This document shows, one piece after another, positions 33,854-46,683 of a stretch of 64,000 bases of DNA (its first letter is position 1; every line of letters starts with the position of its first letter). Made by a program: the position numbers and the translations under genes. Below the pieces are notes generated by a model. It was not told where the DNA came from. It made no database searches and was given only the letters and a program-made list of their open reading frames with translations. This DNA comes from Gnetum montanum (Eukaryota; Streptophyta; Gnetopsida; Gnetales; Gnetaceae). The DNA is taken from positions 1,242,458-1,306,457 of the forward strand of contig MNCI01002923.1 in NCBI GenBank assembly GCA_015680685.1, read 5' to 3'.

Positions 33854-35219
33854 TCGACATCTGAAGGATCCGCCCAATAGACATTGATAAAGAATACAAA
33901 CACCATGAAGGTCAAGACACCAACATCACTCTCCAGTGGTTGCTCAAATGTCACTTTGCTATGCTTGGGAGTATCAGGATAGTTGTGCAAGAAAAAGCAA
34001 GAAAAGGGTGGATTTGAGAGGATAGGCTCAAGAAAAAGAAGGATGAAATGTAGTGTGGTCCCTCGTTGGAGTGTTTGTGAGGGATTTAGCATGTGTAAGC
34101 ATCTTTCTTTTGCTAGCTTCTGACCTCTCATCAGAATTCTTGGATAGGGTCATTGTGAAATAGCTGGTGTGCCATTTGTTTTGGGCACACACTCTTTTTT
34201 TTTTTTATGCTTTTGTGCTTTTCTTTTTCTATTTATCCATGTTCATTTGCAAACAACCTTGTTGTTGCAAGATAGATGTTTCCTCCCCAAGATGAGTTGT
34301 GTTACATGCATGTGGGGCTTTGACTACCTACAGATGCCTCCCATGTAGCGAGCTACGTTATGCACATCATGGACTTTACGGTTGAGCATATGGAAGGGCT
34401 TTACATGCAACGAGAAACCTTGTAAAAGAGGTGTGAAAATGGAAATTGCAAGTATACAAAACGAGGTGATGAAGCTTAAGAGGAAGGGTAGGATGTGCAC
34501 TCCTAAGTAGCTCAGCTAGTCAAAGTGATCACTTCGAAATGCTGTAGTATCCTATCCTCTTGGCGAAATGCATCCCTGACTGATGCCATCTCAGCCCATA
34601 TCCTGCAAGTGCAACAGAAAGTAGACCAAAGAAATGTAACCATGAAATTCAGTTAGGCAAAGATCTCACTTGCTTTAGACACCATTGAAGTGATAGGCAT
34701 TATTACTAAGGCATGCAACATCTAAAGTAGGACGGCAAATAGTAATTCTGGCAACGGTAAACTGAAGGGGCTAGCATCAAGGGGGCTAGGAGTTACGACG
34801 ATGCAAGTGCTCTGGAGTCCTCGCCCAAGGAAAACATCATGCAATTCAACTGTAAGCGGAAAGGCCTAACAGCTGAACATCTATTGAGCTTAGGCGATGG
34901 TAGGGGCTAGAGGGTAGTAACCTTGTGATTGGGCCACAATAGTGCTAGGACTCCAGTAGTAGGTGCTGACAATGGAAGCTACTACCAAGGTGACAGGCTA
35001 TGGTAGCAGTAGCTACAAAAGGTCAGCAAGATGTTAGACGACATCCTCGAAGGATTAGCAAGATGCCAAGGGTAGTGGCATTGCATATGTTCTAGAGGGT
35101 GTTCTTTTGTCATTGTGAACTACATTCTGGAACTGCAATGCTCCACCTCATGTCAACACTGTGCACACTTGCTTGTTTGAGTGGTGGCAGATGCAAGTTG
35201 GGAACATTGTGCCATGAAC
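33854..35219 (-). other. Tat-2 3' non-coding region
   Basis: About 1.4 kb between the end of pol and the polypurine tract shows no coding signal. An open frame crossing its end (34131-33742) runs into the LTR and has no domain, so it is not called. Confidence 0.6.
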
Positions 35220-35530
35220 CCAGTTTAAGGTCCTAGTAGACCATCTAATGTACTGGTTTAGGGTCCCAACAGACCGCTGTGCTAGGTTAACATCCTAGCA
35301 GATCGCAATGTGCTAGTTTAAGGTCCTAGCAGACCACTATGTTAGTTTAAGGTCCTAGCAGACCGCTGTGCTAGTTTATCATTGTAGCAAACGGTGGATG
35401 GTCCAATTTAAGGTTGTGGCAGGTCATCTGTGCTAATTTTACGTCATAGCGGATGATCTATGCCAGTTTATAGCCATAGTGGACTATCTATGCTAGTTTA
35501 TAGTCATAGCAGACTCTCTGTGCTTACCTC
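35220..35530 (-). repeat. Tandem array at the 3' end of Tat-2 pol
   Basis: About eight imperfect units of roughly 37-40 bp are built on GCTAGTTTAAGGTCCTAGCAG, then ACCGCTGT (+ strand wording). Units to the right are more diverged. Each holds GGTC...GACC-type symmetry. Related units occur at 39130-39530. Confidence 0.8.
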
Positions 35531-35539
35531 GCCTTTGTT

Positions 35540-38500
35540 TCAGACATAGTATGGCTTAAGGTACATGTGGCTCACTAGATTTGCAAACTCCCTACCATCC
35601 ATGTCTACTAGTTTGTAGGCTCCATTCTCATAGGCTTTTGTGACTATGAATGAACCTTCCCAATTTGTTGAAAGCTTGTTTGAATGGTCACGAATAGCTT
35701 TGAGGACTAGGTCTCCCTTTTTGATTGGTTGTTGATTTGGGTTGAACTAAGGCTTTTGCCGCTGCTTGTCCTAATACCATTCGATATGACCCAGTGTTTG
35801 TGCATGCTCTTCCTCTAGGGATTCAAGGTCGATGATCCTTGACTTGTTGTTCTAGGCTTCGTTCATGATGCTTGAAAGGATCATCTGCAATGACGGTACT
35901 TACAATTCAAGAGGTAATACTACTTCAGATCCATAAACTAGGCTATAGGGAGTCTTACTTATGGTCATTTTGCATGTCATCCAGTAGGCCCACAACACAT
36001 AAAGGATTTGCTCATGCCATCACCTCTTACTATTGCTAAGCATTTTTTTAAGCAAGTTGATGATGGCCTTGTTTGTTGCCTCTACCTAATCGTTTTCCTG
36101 CAGGTAGTATGGCAATGAGAAGGATTGCTTAATGCAAAGGTTGCTACAAAAGGTCTTAGTTTCTGCACTACTAAACTGTGGCCCATTGTTTATCACAATA
36201 GTCATGGGAAGACCAAACCTTGTTACTATGTTCTCTAAGATGAAGTGGAAAAGCTATTGGGATGTAGTTTTCCTAAGGGGAATAGCCTCTGCCCACTTCA
36301 TAAAGTACTCGGTGGCAATGATGATGAAGCTATGCCCTGTGGAAGACTTAGGCATTATGGGTCCTATGATATCTAGTCCCCATCGTTGGAATGACCATGT
36401 GATCTGTGTAGGGTGCAACTCAGTAGGTGAAACGTGTATAAGGTTTGCATGACGTTGGCATGTATCACACTTCTTAACCTTAGCAAAGCAATCTCGTTCC
36501 ATGCAAGGCCAGTAATACCCTAGGCATCTTATTTTAGCTACCACAACCCTGGGAGCTATGTGTCCTCCACATAGTCCTTCATGGACCTTGCTAATGATTT
36601 TTTGTGCCTCTTCCCCACCAACACAAGTTAACAATATCCCATCAAAGAAGCATTACATAAGGTATTATCTCCTATGAGGACATACTGCTGCGCTCGCTTT
36701 CGCATTACATCCTTTTGGGTAGATGTCAAGCCGCGTGGGGGTTCACCATGTTGCAGGTAGGCCTTAATGTTAGCGTACCACTATTGGGTGTTGTTAGCAC
36801 TTATAAAGGTGATGTGTATTGCTTGGATGATAGGGTCTATGCATTCTGTTATTGCAGTAGGTAAAGTTGCAAACAGGTGTGGCGACACATTTAACACTAG
36901 CATGGCCAAGGCATCGGCTATAGTGTTTTCATTGCATGGCACATGCTGGATATCTATCATTGTGAATTGTTTCAACAATTTTTTGGTCAAATAACAATAA
37001 GGCTATAACTATGAAGCCTTATAGACATAGACTTCAGTGATTTGGTTCACAACAAGTTGATAATCACTTTGGACTACCAAATGTTGAATCTTTAATTGTT
37101 AGGCTACTAAGAGGCCCCTAAGGAGTCCTTCGTACTCAGCTACATTGTTCGGACAAAGGAATGTGAAATAGTAAGCAAAAGGTTGAATGTCCCTAGAGGG
37201 GAATGTAATGATGGCGACAACACTACTACCTCACGTGGTTGAGGCGCCGTCGAAATGTAAAGTGGCCTTGAAGTGCGATGGCACAAGGTTGATACTGCTA
37301 ATGTGTTTGTCAGGGGATTTGGGTTCTATGGTTGCCCGATCATCAATGGTTGAGAAGGTAAGTTGCATAGCTATGGCTTGTCCCTTCGTCGATGATTGGG
37401 TTACATAGTGCAAATTGAATTTTGCCATTATTGCTTTCCATCGAGCTATTCTACTACTTTCATATAAGTTGTTCGTGATAGCCCGAAGTATGTTGCTTTT
37501 GCATATAATGTTCACCTAGCTACAGAATAAGTAGTGTCTCTACTTTTTTAGCGCAAATACTAAAGAGAGACAATTCCTTTCTACTTCGTTGTATTTTACT
37601 TCATATGCTACTAATGCATGGCTCAAGTAATAGACTGGGATTTCAAAGTCATCCTCTCTTTTCTCGCATAACAGTGCTGCGATAAATGTGTCCAAAGTGG
37701 CAAGGTAGATATAGAAAGGCTTATTCCTCTGTGGTGGGTAAATAGTTGGGAGGCATAAAAGCTCTTTCCTCAAGTCATTGAAGGTTTTTTGACACTAAAT
37801 TGTCCACTTGAAGTTAACCCCCTTCTTTGGTAAGTGTTGCATGGGGTATAACTTGTTAGTCAACTTTGCTATAAACCTTCTGATAAATTGTATTCTACCT
37901 TGCAACCTGCGTAATTATTTAAGGTTGGTAGGAGGTGCTAGGTTAACGATGGTCTTAACTTTGTTAGGATCCACTCTTATTTCAGCCTCCAACACATGCG
38001 CCTAGATTTAACTTCGAACACACATGTCTTTTGGTTGAGGTGTAAGTCATGCCTGTGACAATGCTTGAGGACTACATCTAGATCGGTGGGATGATCAGTA
38101 GCTATCTTAGACTTAACTACTATGTCATCCACGTAATCATTTAGTCTCTCTAGAATGTAGTCATTGAATATGTAGGTCATGGCTTGTTGATAGGTTGCTC
38201 TAGCATTCTTTAGACCAAAGGGAATCACCGTGTAACAAAAAGTTTCCCAAGGGGTCATAAACATAGTTGTCAACTGATGCTCTGGATTAATGCGAATCTA
38301 ATTGTAACTCGAGACCCCATCCATAAAGGATAATAAAGCATGACCAGCAGTAGTATCAATAAGTTGGTCAATACTCGGCAACGGGAAGTCATCCTTAATT
38401 TTTGCCTTATTCAGATCTCGAAAGTCTATACAAATTCATATACCTCCCATTTTCTTAAAGACTACAACAATGTTTGATACCTATTCCGAGTAATCGACCA

Positions 38501-38690
38501 TGCGAATGAAGCCTACTTAGTATAGCTTAGTGATTTTGTCTTGTACAGCTAGTCCAATTTGTGGTTTAATCTTTCGAGCCTTTTGTTTAATCGGTTTGAT
38601 ACGTGGGTCCAAGACAATGTTATGTTGTATTAACCGTGGGTCTAAGCCTGGCATGTCATTATAGGACCACGCGAACACTTTAACATTATC
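35540..38690 (-). pseudogene. Tat-2 pol: RT, two RNase H domains and integrase (broken)
   Basis: On the - strand: FAWSYNDMPGLDPRL (about 38670), RT with IDFRDLNKAKIKDDFPLP (about 38430-38380) and an intact YVDD (about 38135), RNase H with YLSHALVAYEVKYNEVERN (about 37635-37575), a second RNase H with HFDGASTT (catalytic Asp kept, about 37255) and HVPCNENTIADALA (about 36940-36905). Integrase follows, with HEGLCGGH and CDTCQRH zinc ligands (36580-36455), GLDIIGPI, and a catalytic-core segment INNGPQFSS, where the usual Asp-Asn-Gly reads Asn-Asn-Gly. It ends in a GDLVLK-type tail (about 35700). Stops and frame shifts separate the blocks. Confidence 0.9.
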
Positions 38691-39129
38691 TTGGAGGACT
38701 TTAGATATATCCTCTTACATTTTTTGATCTAGGAGGGAGCTAAGTTTTAGTGTCTTTACTTCCCACCTAGATGTCTTTATTGGTACTTCAATGAGAGGGT
38801 CCTCGGTCACATCTCCAACCTCTAAGTCTAAGGCTCGGACCAGATGTTCGGGCCAATCTAGGAATGTTACTAGGGATGCTATGGTGTTATCAATGGATGA
38901 TTCCCAGTCTATTGACTCTAGGTTTAAATGTCTTACAAGCTTGCCATGAGGACCTGTCAGGGTTAGAAGCGAATGTAGATCACGCTACATGGCCATTTTT
39001 TTCAACCTACCACAATAAAAGAAAGCCAAGTCAAGTGATACTTGTTTGTAGCAATAATGCATAATAATAAATATTTGCAAAGCAATAATGGAACATGAAA
39101 TAATTGTTAACTATTCGGCCAAGTTTGCA

Positions 39130-39530
39130 AGTTACCAGTTTAAGGTCTTGGCAGACCGTAAATGAGTTTGAACACACGAGGGACATCAATTTAGCCAGTT
39201 TAAGGTCATGGCAAACTGGAACATTGCAAGGTCTAGTTTGAAATAAAAAATAGGCATTAAAGCTATCAGTTTAAGGTCGTGGCAGACCGTACTCATGCTA
39301 CAGTGTAAAACTCAAATCGAGATTGCTAGTTTAAGGTCTTAGCATACCGTTAATGGGTGGAGCTTGAGAACTAAGGTTGCTAGTTTAAGGTCTTTATGAA
39401 CCGTTAATAGGTGGGGTTTGTTTAATGTCACTAGTTTAAGGTCTTTGCAGACTGCTAATGGGTAGGCTTTATAAAATGTCACTAGTTTAAGATCTTTGCG
39501 GACCATGGTACATAGGCTTCGTAAAGGTAG
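39130..39530 (-). repeat. Tandem array between Tat-2 pol and the antisense gene
   Basis: Seven imperfect units, about 50-65 bp apart, share AGTTTAAGGTCTTGGCAGAC, then CGT (+ strand wording), separated by variable spacers. The core holds GGTC...GACC inverted symmetry. It ends about 150 bp before the TATA box of the antisense gene. Confidence 0.8.
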
Positions 39531-39695
39531 GTTGCTAATTCAAGGTGAGACAAAATTTTCGATTGGACCCCACCTACTATGCTGCAAACAATGATGCTAT
39601 GCTATAGGGGGATTATGACACAATAGTGCTACGCTATCCAGGGAATACCACATTACTCGGGGTGCAAAAATGCAAGTTCTTTTCACCACATTAGC

Positions 39696-39703
39696 TATAA
39701 ATA
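39696..39703 (+). promoter_or_regulatory. TATA box of the Tat-2 antisense gene
   Basis: TATAAATA within AGCTATAAATAGGGG lies 135 bp before the ATG at 39838. It is on the strand opposite to the element's own transcript, so it would drive the internal gene independently of the LTR. Confidence 0.6.
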
Positions 39704-39837
39704 GGGGTTTACCCTTGGTAAACTTGTCATTTTCACTATTAGAGTGCAGATCCCACATCCAGAGCATAGCATTATCATGCCGAGAGAGAGCAAAGAAAAG
39801 TAGCATAGCAGTTGACAGACGATTTGTAAGTAAGGCA

Positions 39838-42800
39838 ATGGCACCCAAAGGTGAACGCAAACACCAAGGACTCGCTAAGTAGAAGAGGTGAAGGATACTC
39901 TGGGATGCCTGTCTCAGGAGCATGTTGAAGTGCGGGAGGAGACTCCGTCTGCTTGATAAGTTGCTATGCTGCCCTTCTTTTTCAAGCTATAGTAATAATT
40001 ATTGCAATGAAATCTGCGTCTTTTGCTATTATTTTGGATTTTGTTTTGGCCGCTATGTCATCACCATTGCTGGTTGGCAACAATGACTATACAATCATTA
40101 TGCTATAGCTGCATGTGATATCGCCTCGACCACCATTGTTACAACTACCTTGTCAAGGGGATTTGGGTGATTCAAAATAGCTTAGCACAAGGTTAGCATA
40201 GCGTACCACCCTTAAGAGGGTTTAGCTATCTGCGAGATTTGACAATGTGACACATGTTTAACGTAGTGTAACGCAAGTTATATTGTACTACAGAAGTATG
40301 ATTGAGATAGTTGTAGCACAGTGAATTCTTTCCTTTTTGAATTTTGTAATGTTTTTATTGTGCTATGTTGCTATGTCATAAGGTCTTTCGGTTGGCCACA
40401 TTGCTACGCTATTGAATTTGCAACATCGCTATGTTGCTGGGTTTGCTTCTATTAAGTTTGCTATGTTACCATGCTTGTCATAGTAATGTGTCAATTACAT
40501 TGTTGTATTATTGTACATCTGTCTATTCCTGTTCATTTGCTATGTTACGTGTCATCTAAGTGTTGTTGCATTGTGTGAGTTTTGGTCACTATGCTACGTT
40601 GCGAGGCTTGTTTTATTGTTGTTTGTTTTTTTTAAAAGATTTTTGTGACTACGAGATCATGCTACACCACATGCAACAAAAATGTCATGCTACGCTATAT
40701 GTAATCAGAGGGTTATGCTATGCTACGTCTAAACATCACTTATACACAGTGCTAACATCTAATGCTTCATTATGCAGGGTCATGCTGAAGCCCATCCTAA
40801 TTGTCCTAGAGATTGTGGGAGTTCTATCATGCCTTAGCGAACCAGTGGCCAATGTCCCTCCTCCCCATGCACATGTGGAGTAGCAGACGATCTGGTTCCA
40901 AGAGGGCACATAGGATTTCTTACAGTTCCTGCTCCACCATTTTAGTGTGATTGTTTGGTCACACTTATCAGCGAAGACCGCAGCTATAGTCACAGAAACC
41001 TTATTGCCTAGGGCAAATAGGTGAATTCTAAAATTTTTAACTAATGGGTCAATCGGGGGCGAGCAGGTAGAAGGTTCCAACCGGCATCCAAAAAGCTTCA
41101 AATTCTTAAGTTGGATCTGGGAGATGCCTGAATATAAGTGCTATCACTTATACAACATGCTATTCGTCGCTCGTCACATGGGCACCTACTTTTAGAACCC
41201 ACCTGGAACCATTTATTATGCCAACGGGTGAGTTTTATGAAGGTATTTTGTTGCATTGTGTAATCCATGCTACGCTAAACATAGGTATTAACAATGTAAA
41301 TATACATGCTTTTTGTGTGTTTCTAGGTTCTTTATTGATAAGAGTGGTCTCCACGGTGAAACAGACGCCTTACCGTTGGCACAGATGACCCTACGGGAGT
41401 TTTCCTCTATTGGGAATGTGTGCACTAGTATGATAGGCCAATTTTTGGGTGAGTTCAGAACCTATCCAACTTGGTAATCCAGATTTTATGGGAAGTATAA
41501 AGAAGCCGATTGGTTGGATAGGGAATGGGCATCCCTTAGGTCGCTCACTATTGAAGACATGTAGGTGGATCTCCCACCATTTCCCACACCATTTAAACCT
41601 ATACGCTAAACCATGAATTCACTATTACATGTTCGAGTGATGTTCATTTTTTGCTAACCCCTTTTTTTAATTTTTTATTTTGCAAACCATTTCAATGGCG
41701 AAGAAGTCCTAAGAGGTGACTGTGATTACCTCTGGGCACAACAAAACCAACCTCTTTTTTAAGTACGGAGAGGTGGAGGAGACCTAGTGTTGACTCTACA
41801 ATGGGGCCCCAGCCACACTTATCCACAACCTTCAGGAGGTCGGGCTCATGGATTTATTTTTGGTTGTTAACCTAAACGTTCCACCTACCAAAATTATTTT
41901 CCTAGCTGAATCCTTCTCTAAAAAAGTGGATCACTTCCACACATGTGTTCATGATGTGCGAGTGGTGTTTGACATCAATGACCAATTGTTAGCTAATCTT
42001 TTCAGTTTCCCTTCTGATGGTCTCCCCGTAGGAGAAAAATCTAAAAAGAGGCAAGCCATCAGGGGGACATTGAAAAGTGGCTAGGGGTGGTAAAGGACCG
42101 AAAGGGAATCTACATTGAGAAGGTCAGGCTATGGGTGGCCAAAATAGTTTACCTTGTCTTCCGTGCCCATGCCTTCCCCAAGCTACTCTCCCAAGGAAAA
42201 ATCATTGGAATTGAGCAAGCATGGATAATGAAGGGCATCATGGAAGAGGGACCCATTATAATTGGACAAAACACCTTTGCAAAGGCATGCAGGCTGAAAT
42301 GGTCAAGCTTCGTGAGAAGCTTAAGTCTCGTTTCAACATGCACCATGTCTTCTTCATACCTTGCTTGTGGTGTTTTGCAGAATTCTTGGTAGTCCACAAG
42401 AATGAGGTCTAGGTACTATAATTTTGTAACTAGATTTCCAAACCGTGGATCTACCAAGTCTTCCATACCACCTGATCTCAGGACCCCCCAAAAGCTATTG
42501 GGAAGTCATTTTTTATGACAACCAAGGATCAGGTGGCATGCAACTTTTGTGCCCAGGACAGCTTGGGAGAGGCATCCCCCACTACCACCAGCAATGTGAC
42601 AAGGGAAGAACACCTCAATGCAAAGACTATGACAACTAAGCTACAACATAAGAGGTCTCTTCTGGCCAAGGAGCTCCCTGGTACAAATGAGGAAAGAGGG
42701 AAGAAGTTGTGACTCAAACTTCATAGAGTGTAGCATACAATTGGTAAGTGTTTTTATTTTTTTTATTTTTGTGGTTAACATTCGCTATGCTATGCTACAC

Positions 42801-44591
42801 TAGCTAGCATTGCACATCGTAGCATCTTCTTCAAGTTGGTGTTATTTGTTAACTACGACTATGCTTTATTGGCAGAAGAAGAAGAGGAAGAAGGGGAAGA
42901 AGAGGTGGTGGCCCCTACAACAGGGTTGACTAGCGAAAACAAAGGGGCTCTGGCCATAGAGGAAAGGGCCTCAACCAATGAAGAGGAGGCCCCTGCTATA
43001 GAAGAAAGGGCCTCGGCTGGTGAGGAGGAGGTCCCTGTTAATAAAGAGGAGGCCCCTACTAATGAAGAGGAAAGGGGCCCAATCACTGAGGAAGAGGCTC
43101 TCGACGATTAGGAAGAGGCCCTTGCTAAAGACCCTTTCACAGAGAGTAATTTGGTACTAGAGGGGCACATGAGTATCAAGGATGCTACTATGTTGTTGGG
43201 TCAGTTGGAAGGAGAGGGGCACCATTTTGATGCTAGTGAGTTTAACCGCATATTTGATAGTGTACCAATGGATGACCCTCCCCTATCACCCCTAAGGGTT
43301 TGCTGGGTAGGAGCTTTACACTATCATTTACGTTATTCATCGACTCTATCATGGTTCTCTCCACTTTAGCTAACATGTTTTACCATGCAACTGATACCAC
43401 TATTGATACCTTCGACCCATCCTTAGTTCACCTGCGACCATGGATCGAAACCCCCGATAAATTTACTTTCATGGAGGGGGTGGTCGACGACATGATCGAC
43501 CATCTAAAGCAAATCAACCCAAAAGTGGGTAAGTTAGAATTGCTATGCTAGACTCTTTAAATTGTTGTTGCTTCACTATGCCATTGTGACTAATTCCTTT
43601 CTATGTGCGGTCGACAGCCTCTTGTCTTAAGTGGAACCCTAAGCAAGTCGTTGAGGTCGACATCATGCCTGAATTTCCATCAGAGGTGACCGAAGTACCT
43701 TGTCGCATATACAATGAAGCAAGCCAATGTGCACTATACTCAGCATGCTCCTTGTGGGAATGTAGGCGGGTGAACGAAGGCCTCTAGAAATGAGTACAGA
43801 GGCTTGAGAAGGAGAAGACTAACCTAACTACCGAGGTGGGAGATCTCCATTCCAAGAACGAATTCCTGTTGACCCGAGACACCAACGATGATAGTTAGTG
43901 CACAACCATCATCAATTATGCAAGGTATTGGATGGCCGTGCAATGCAATAATGAGGCCACCCATGAAATACTAGAATAGCATATGTAAATGGACCTATTA
44001 GCTTAGAAGAACCAAAACTAGAAAGACTATAGTGCAAAGATTTACAAGTGGGGGGCAGGCATAGAAAAACCACAAACATATGTATAAACTAGAACGTGCC
44101 ACCTACCATAAATAATACTAGGATGCCTCTGTCAAGTTACATACCTGCAAGATATTCCTTGACATTATTGGTGCTTCTGGGACTTACAATAGGTTCATGC
44201 AACAAGTGATAGTGAGTAAAACTCCCAAAAGGGAAGTGACACTTCCCGCGGGTAAAATCGTTGCTGCCACCTTTTTTCCAGGACCACCAAGATCGACATC
44301 CATAGAAAAGGAGAAAGTTACAGCAAGAACTAACCTGGGAGACAAGAATTGGGCCAATATTATGAAAGAGGAGATCTTGTAATGCTTAAGAGCAAGCATA
44401 GATTGGATACCCCCTAAAATGGATGCAAGGCCATCTTGGGTCAATCATTTCTTGGCGTTGTGATCATTTATTTTATTTGAGTCTTTATTGTAGCTTTTAA
44501 TTGACTATTTCATTTTCCTGTGATACAGAATCCAGATGAAAATGCAATACCTAATGCAGCAGGGGACGATGGGGTTGGCGAAGGGTCATAG
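39838..44591 (+). pseudogene. Multi-exon gene on the antisense strand of Tat-2, function unknown
   Basis: Exon 1 starts MAPKGERKHQGLAK (39838). Exon 2 runs from acceptor TTATGCAG (exon from 40778) to donor GG|GTGAGT (ends 41227) and contains PPPHAHVE and YHLYNMLFVARHMGTYF. Exon 3 starts after TTTCTAG at 41327; the join reads on as NGFFIDKSGLHG in one frame, a strong sign of a real intron. Later parts hold LMDLFLVVNLNVP (41848 on), an acidic EEE-rich repeat (42860-43110), DKFTFMEGVVDDMIDHLKQI (about 43455-43515), donor GTAAGT at 43528, SCLKWNPKQVVEVD (43620 on) with coiled coil, and a last exon 44529-44591 after TGATACAG. Stops and a frameshift (near 42060) disable it. The Tat-1 copy shares all main blocks. 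No known family was recognised. Confidence 0.7.
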
Positions 44592-44776
44592 CACAGCAGC
44601 CAATAATTTTATTTGGATTTTCATAAAGAATGTTGCAAACATTATTAATTAATTTTTTTAATGAATGAAAAAAGATGGAATATGAAGAGGTTTATTTTAT
44701 TTTGGCTTTATGTGTTGTATTTATTCTTATGTTATTCTTTACCTTTTCTTTTTATCAATTAAACTCCTTGGGAGCA
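44592..44776. other. Short spacer after the antisense gene
   Basis: AT-rich sequence containing AATGAATGAAAAAAG and TTATTTTATTTTGG; plausibly the 3' end of the antisense transcript, though no clear AATAAA signal was seen. Confidence 0.35.
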
Positions 44777-45050
44777 TCTTGTTTTAGTTTTAGGCCATTT
44801 CGAGCTGTAACAACAGTTTAAAGCTGTTCCGGGCTGTTGCTAGTTTTAGGACATTTCGGGCCGTTGGTAGTTTTAGGCCATTTTGGGCCACCGGTAGTTT
44901 TAGGTCATTTTGGGCCATCGATAGTTTTAGGCCATTTTGGGCCATCAATAGTTTTAGGCCATTTTGGGCCACCAGTAGTTTTAGGTCATTTCAAGCCACT
45001 GGATGTTAGTAAAGAAAACATTTTGCCAGTTTTAGGCCTTAGCGGGCCAT
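44777..45050 (-). repeat. Tandem GGCC-type repeat array of Tat-2
   Basis: About eight imperfect units of 27-28 bp share AGTTTTAGGCCATTTTGGGC or close variants (+ strand wording). On the element strand this is the same array as Tat-1 11257-11443, at the same place after the protease. Confidence 0.85.
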
Positions 45051-45223
45051 GATGTGATGTAAATAGCAGATATGATGTGATCAATTTAAAGAATGCAAAA
45101 TGAGTTAGACCCTTAGTGTAACCAAACGAATATGAAACAAATAAAGAATAATCATATAATAAGCATTAATCATGTTGGAGCAGTGGAGTAGTTATGCTAC
45201 ATAGGTAGCGATCATTCTCATAG

Positions 45224-46015
45224 CTACTTTCTAACCCATCTTGGGCTCGATGATGCGTAAGGCCAAGGAGCTTTGTTGCGGTATACTTCTATGTCGTTTT
45301 CTACCACTTGAAAAACTAACTCAGCCCATGTAGTTTCATTTTTCGAGCTGGCATTTTGGGCTAGCTCATTTTCCAAACAAGTAATCTTAGTGGGGATAGG
45401 CATTTCATTCTCAAAGGTTACTACTTCGGAACCTTGCTCCATGTTAACATTATTTATCACTTGGGTTGCCACTTCATCACCGTGGATCACCACCTCCCTG
45501 CCCGCATAAGGTAGGTGGATCTCTTAATGTATGGATGAAGAGATGGCCCTGAGTTGGGCTAACCATGACCTCCCCAAGATCAAGTTAAACCCAGGCATCT
45601 CTTCTACTACAATGAATGTTGCACTTATGGGGAACTAGTCCCCTACCACAAACTTAATGTGGACAGTCCCTTTTACCACCACACACACTCTGTTGAATGA
45701 CTTCAAATATGAAGCTTTCATGGATTTGATTTGGTCCACCAAACCCAGTTTGTACACTATGGAGAATGGGATGACATTTGTAGCAGCCTTTTCATCGATG
45801 TGTACTCTTCGGATCTTGTGTTGACCAACTTGAATTATGATGAACAGGGGCGTTGTTGTGGCCTAGCCCTTCTCAGGGTCATCCTTGATGGACTCATCAC
45901 GAAATGTCAACTGAGCTTGCTATGGTTCTTCAGGTGTAGAAGGAAGCATAACTGCATGGATCGCTTTCTCCTCTATTGGCATGTTTTCATCAATGGGTAT
46001 GGATGTTAATATGCG
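45224..46015 (-). pseudogene. Tat-2 protease and linker (broken)
   Basis: On the - strand the protease C-terminal motif FNLILGRSWLAQL is clear (about 45592-45554). The active-site region is decayed (Asp-Glu-Lys-Ala where Asp-Asp-Gly-Ala stands in Tat-1), with stops around it. The open linker 45493-45224 follows, with NMEQGSEVV and TWAELVFQVVEND, matching Tat-1. Confidence 0.7.
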
Positions 46016-46683
46016 AACCAAGGCTTAATGGTGTATAGTGGAGGTTATTATCAGGTCGTATAGGCTCAAAGTTGTATTCTTTTGTTTTAGAGCTTATTTG
46101 ACCTGAGTAAGAGCATTTAAAAGGTCTTGTCCACTTTCTTGTTGTTTACCACCTTTCTCCTCCTCTATTCATCCTAGAAGACGAATTTCTTGAGGAGGAG
46201 TAATTTCAGGTTTGAGGCTAGACCTTTTTGGGTGGGATGGCAATGATTGTGTGTGTGTAGTGGTGTCAACGATTGATGATGAGGGGGGCATAGACACGGA
46301 GGATGAGGGTGTAGGCTTGGAGGGACTTGGGGTGGTATGCTCCTTGGCTGTTTCATCCGTCAAACGCTCTTCCCATTTTTTCAAACGGGAAGGCTGTGAT
46401 GCTGTCTTGGCCCCCTAATGAAAAATGATGTTTGTGGTGTTATTGCGGGCAACGATGCAGTTTTGAATATGAAGGGTGTAGGGGCGAATGCCTGAGGAGG
46501 AACCTTGAGAAAAAATGGCTGTTGCAGTGTCTTTTTTTCCATTGTTGGTGTCGGTACGCTACATTGAGGTGCACGAACCAAAAATGGCTACTATGGCGGT
46601 TCTGGATTACTATCTATGTTAATCATGTTGATAATGTACCTTACATCGTTAGCATTGAGGGGGTCCTTGTAAACGTGCATGGA

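Noticed and set aside
33742-34131. 129-codon frame at the 3' end of Tat-2
   Set aside because: It spans the polypurine tract and runs into the LTR; the equivalent part of Tat-1 has no matching frame.
35220-35530. CRISPR-like array
   Set aside because: Units are imperfect, contiguous, without unique equal-length spacers, and lie inside a plant retroelement.
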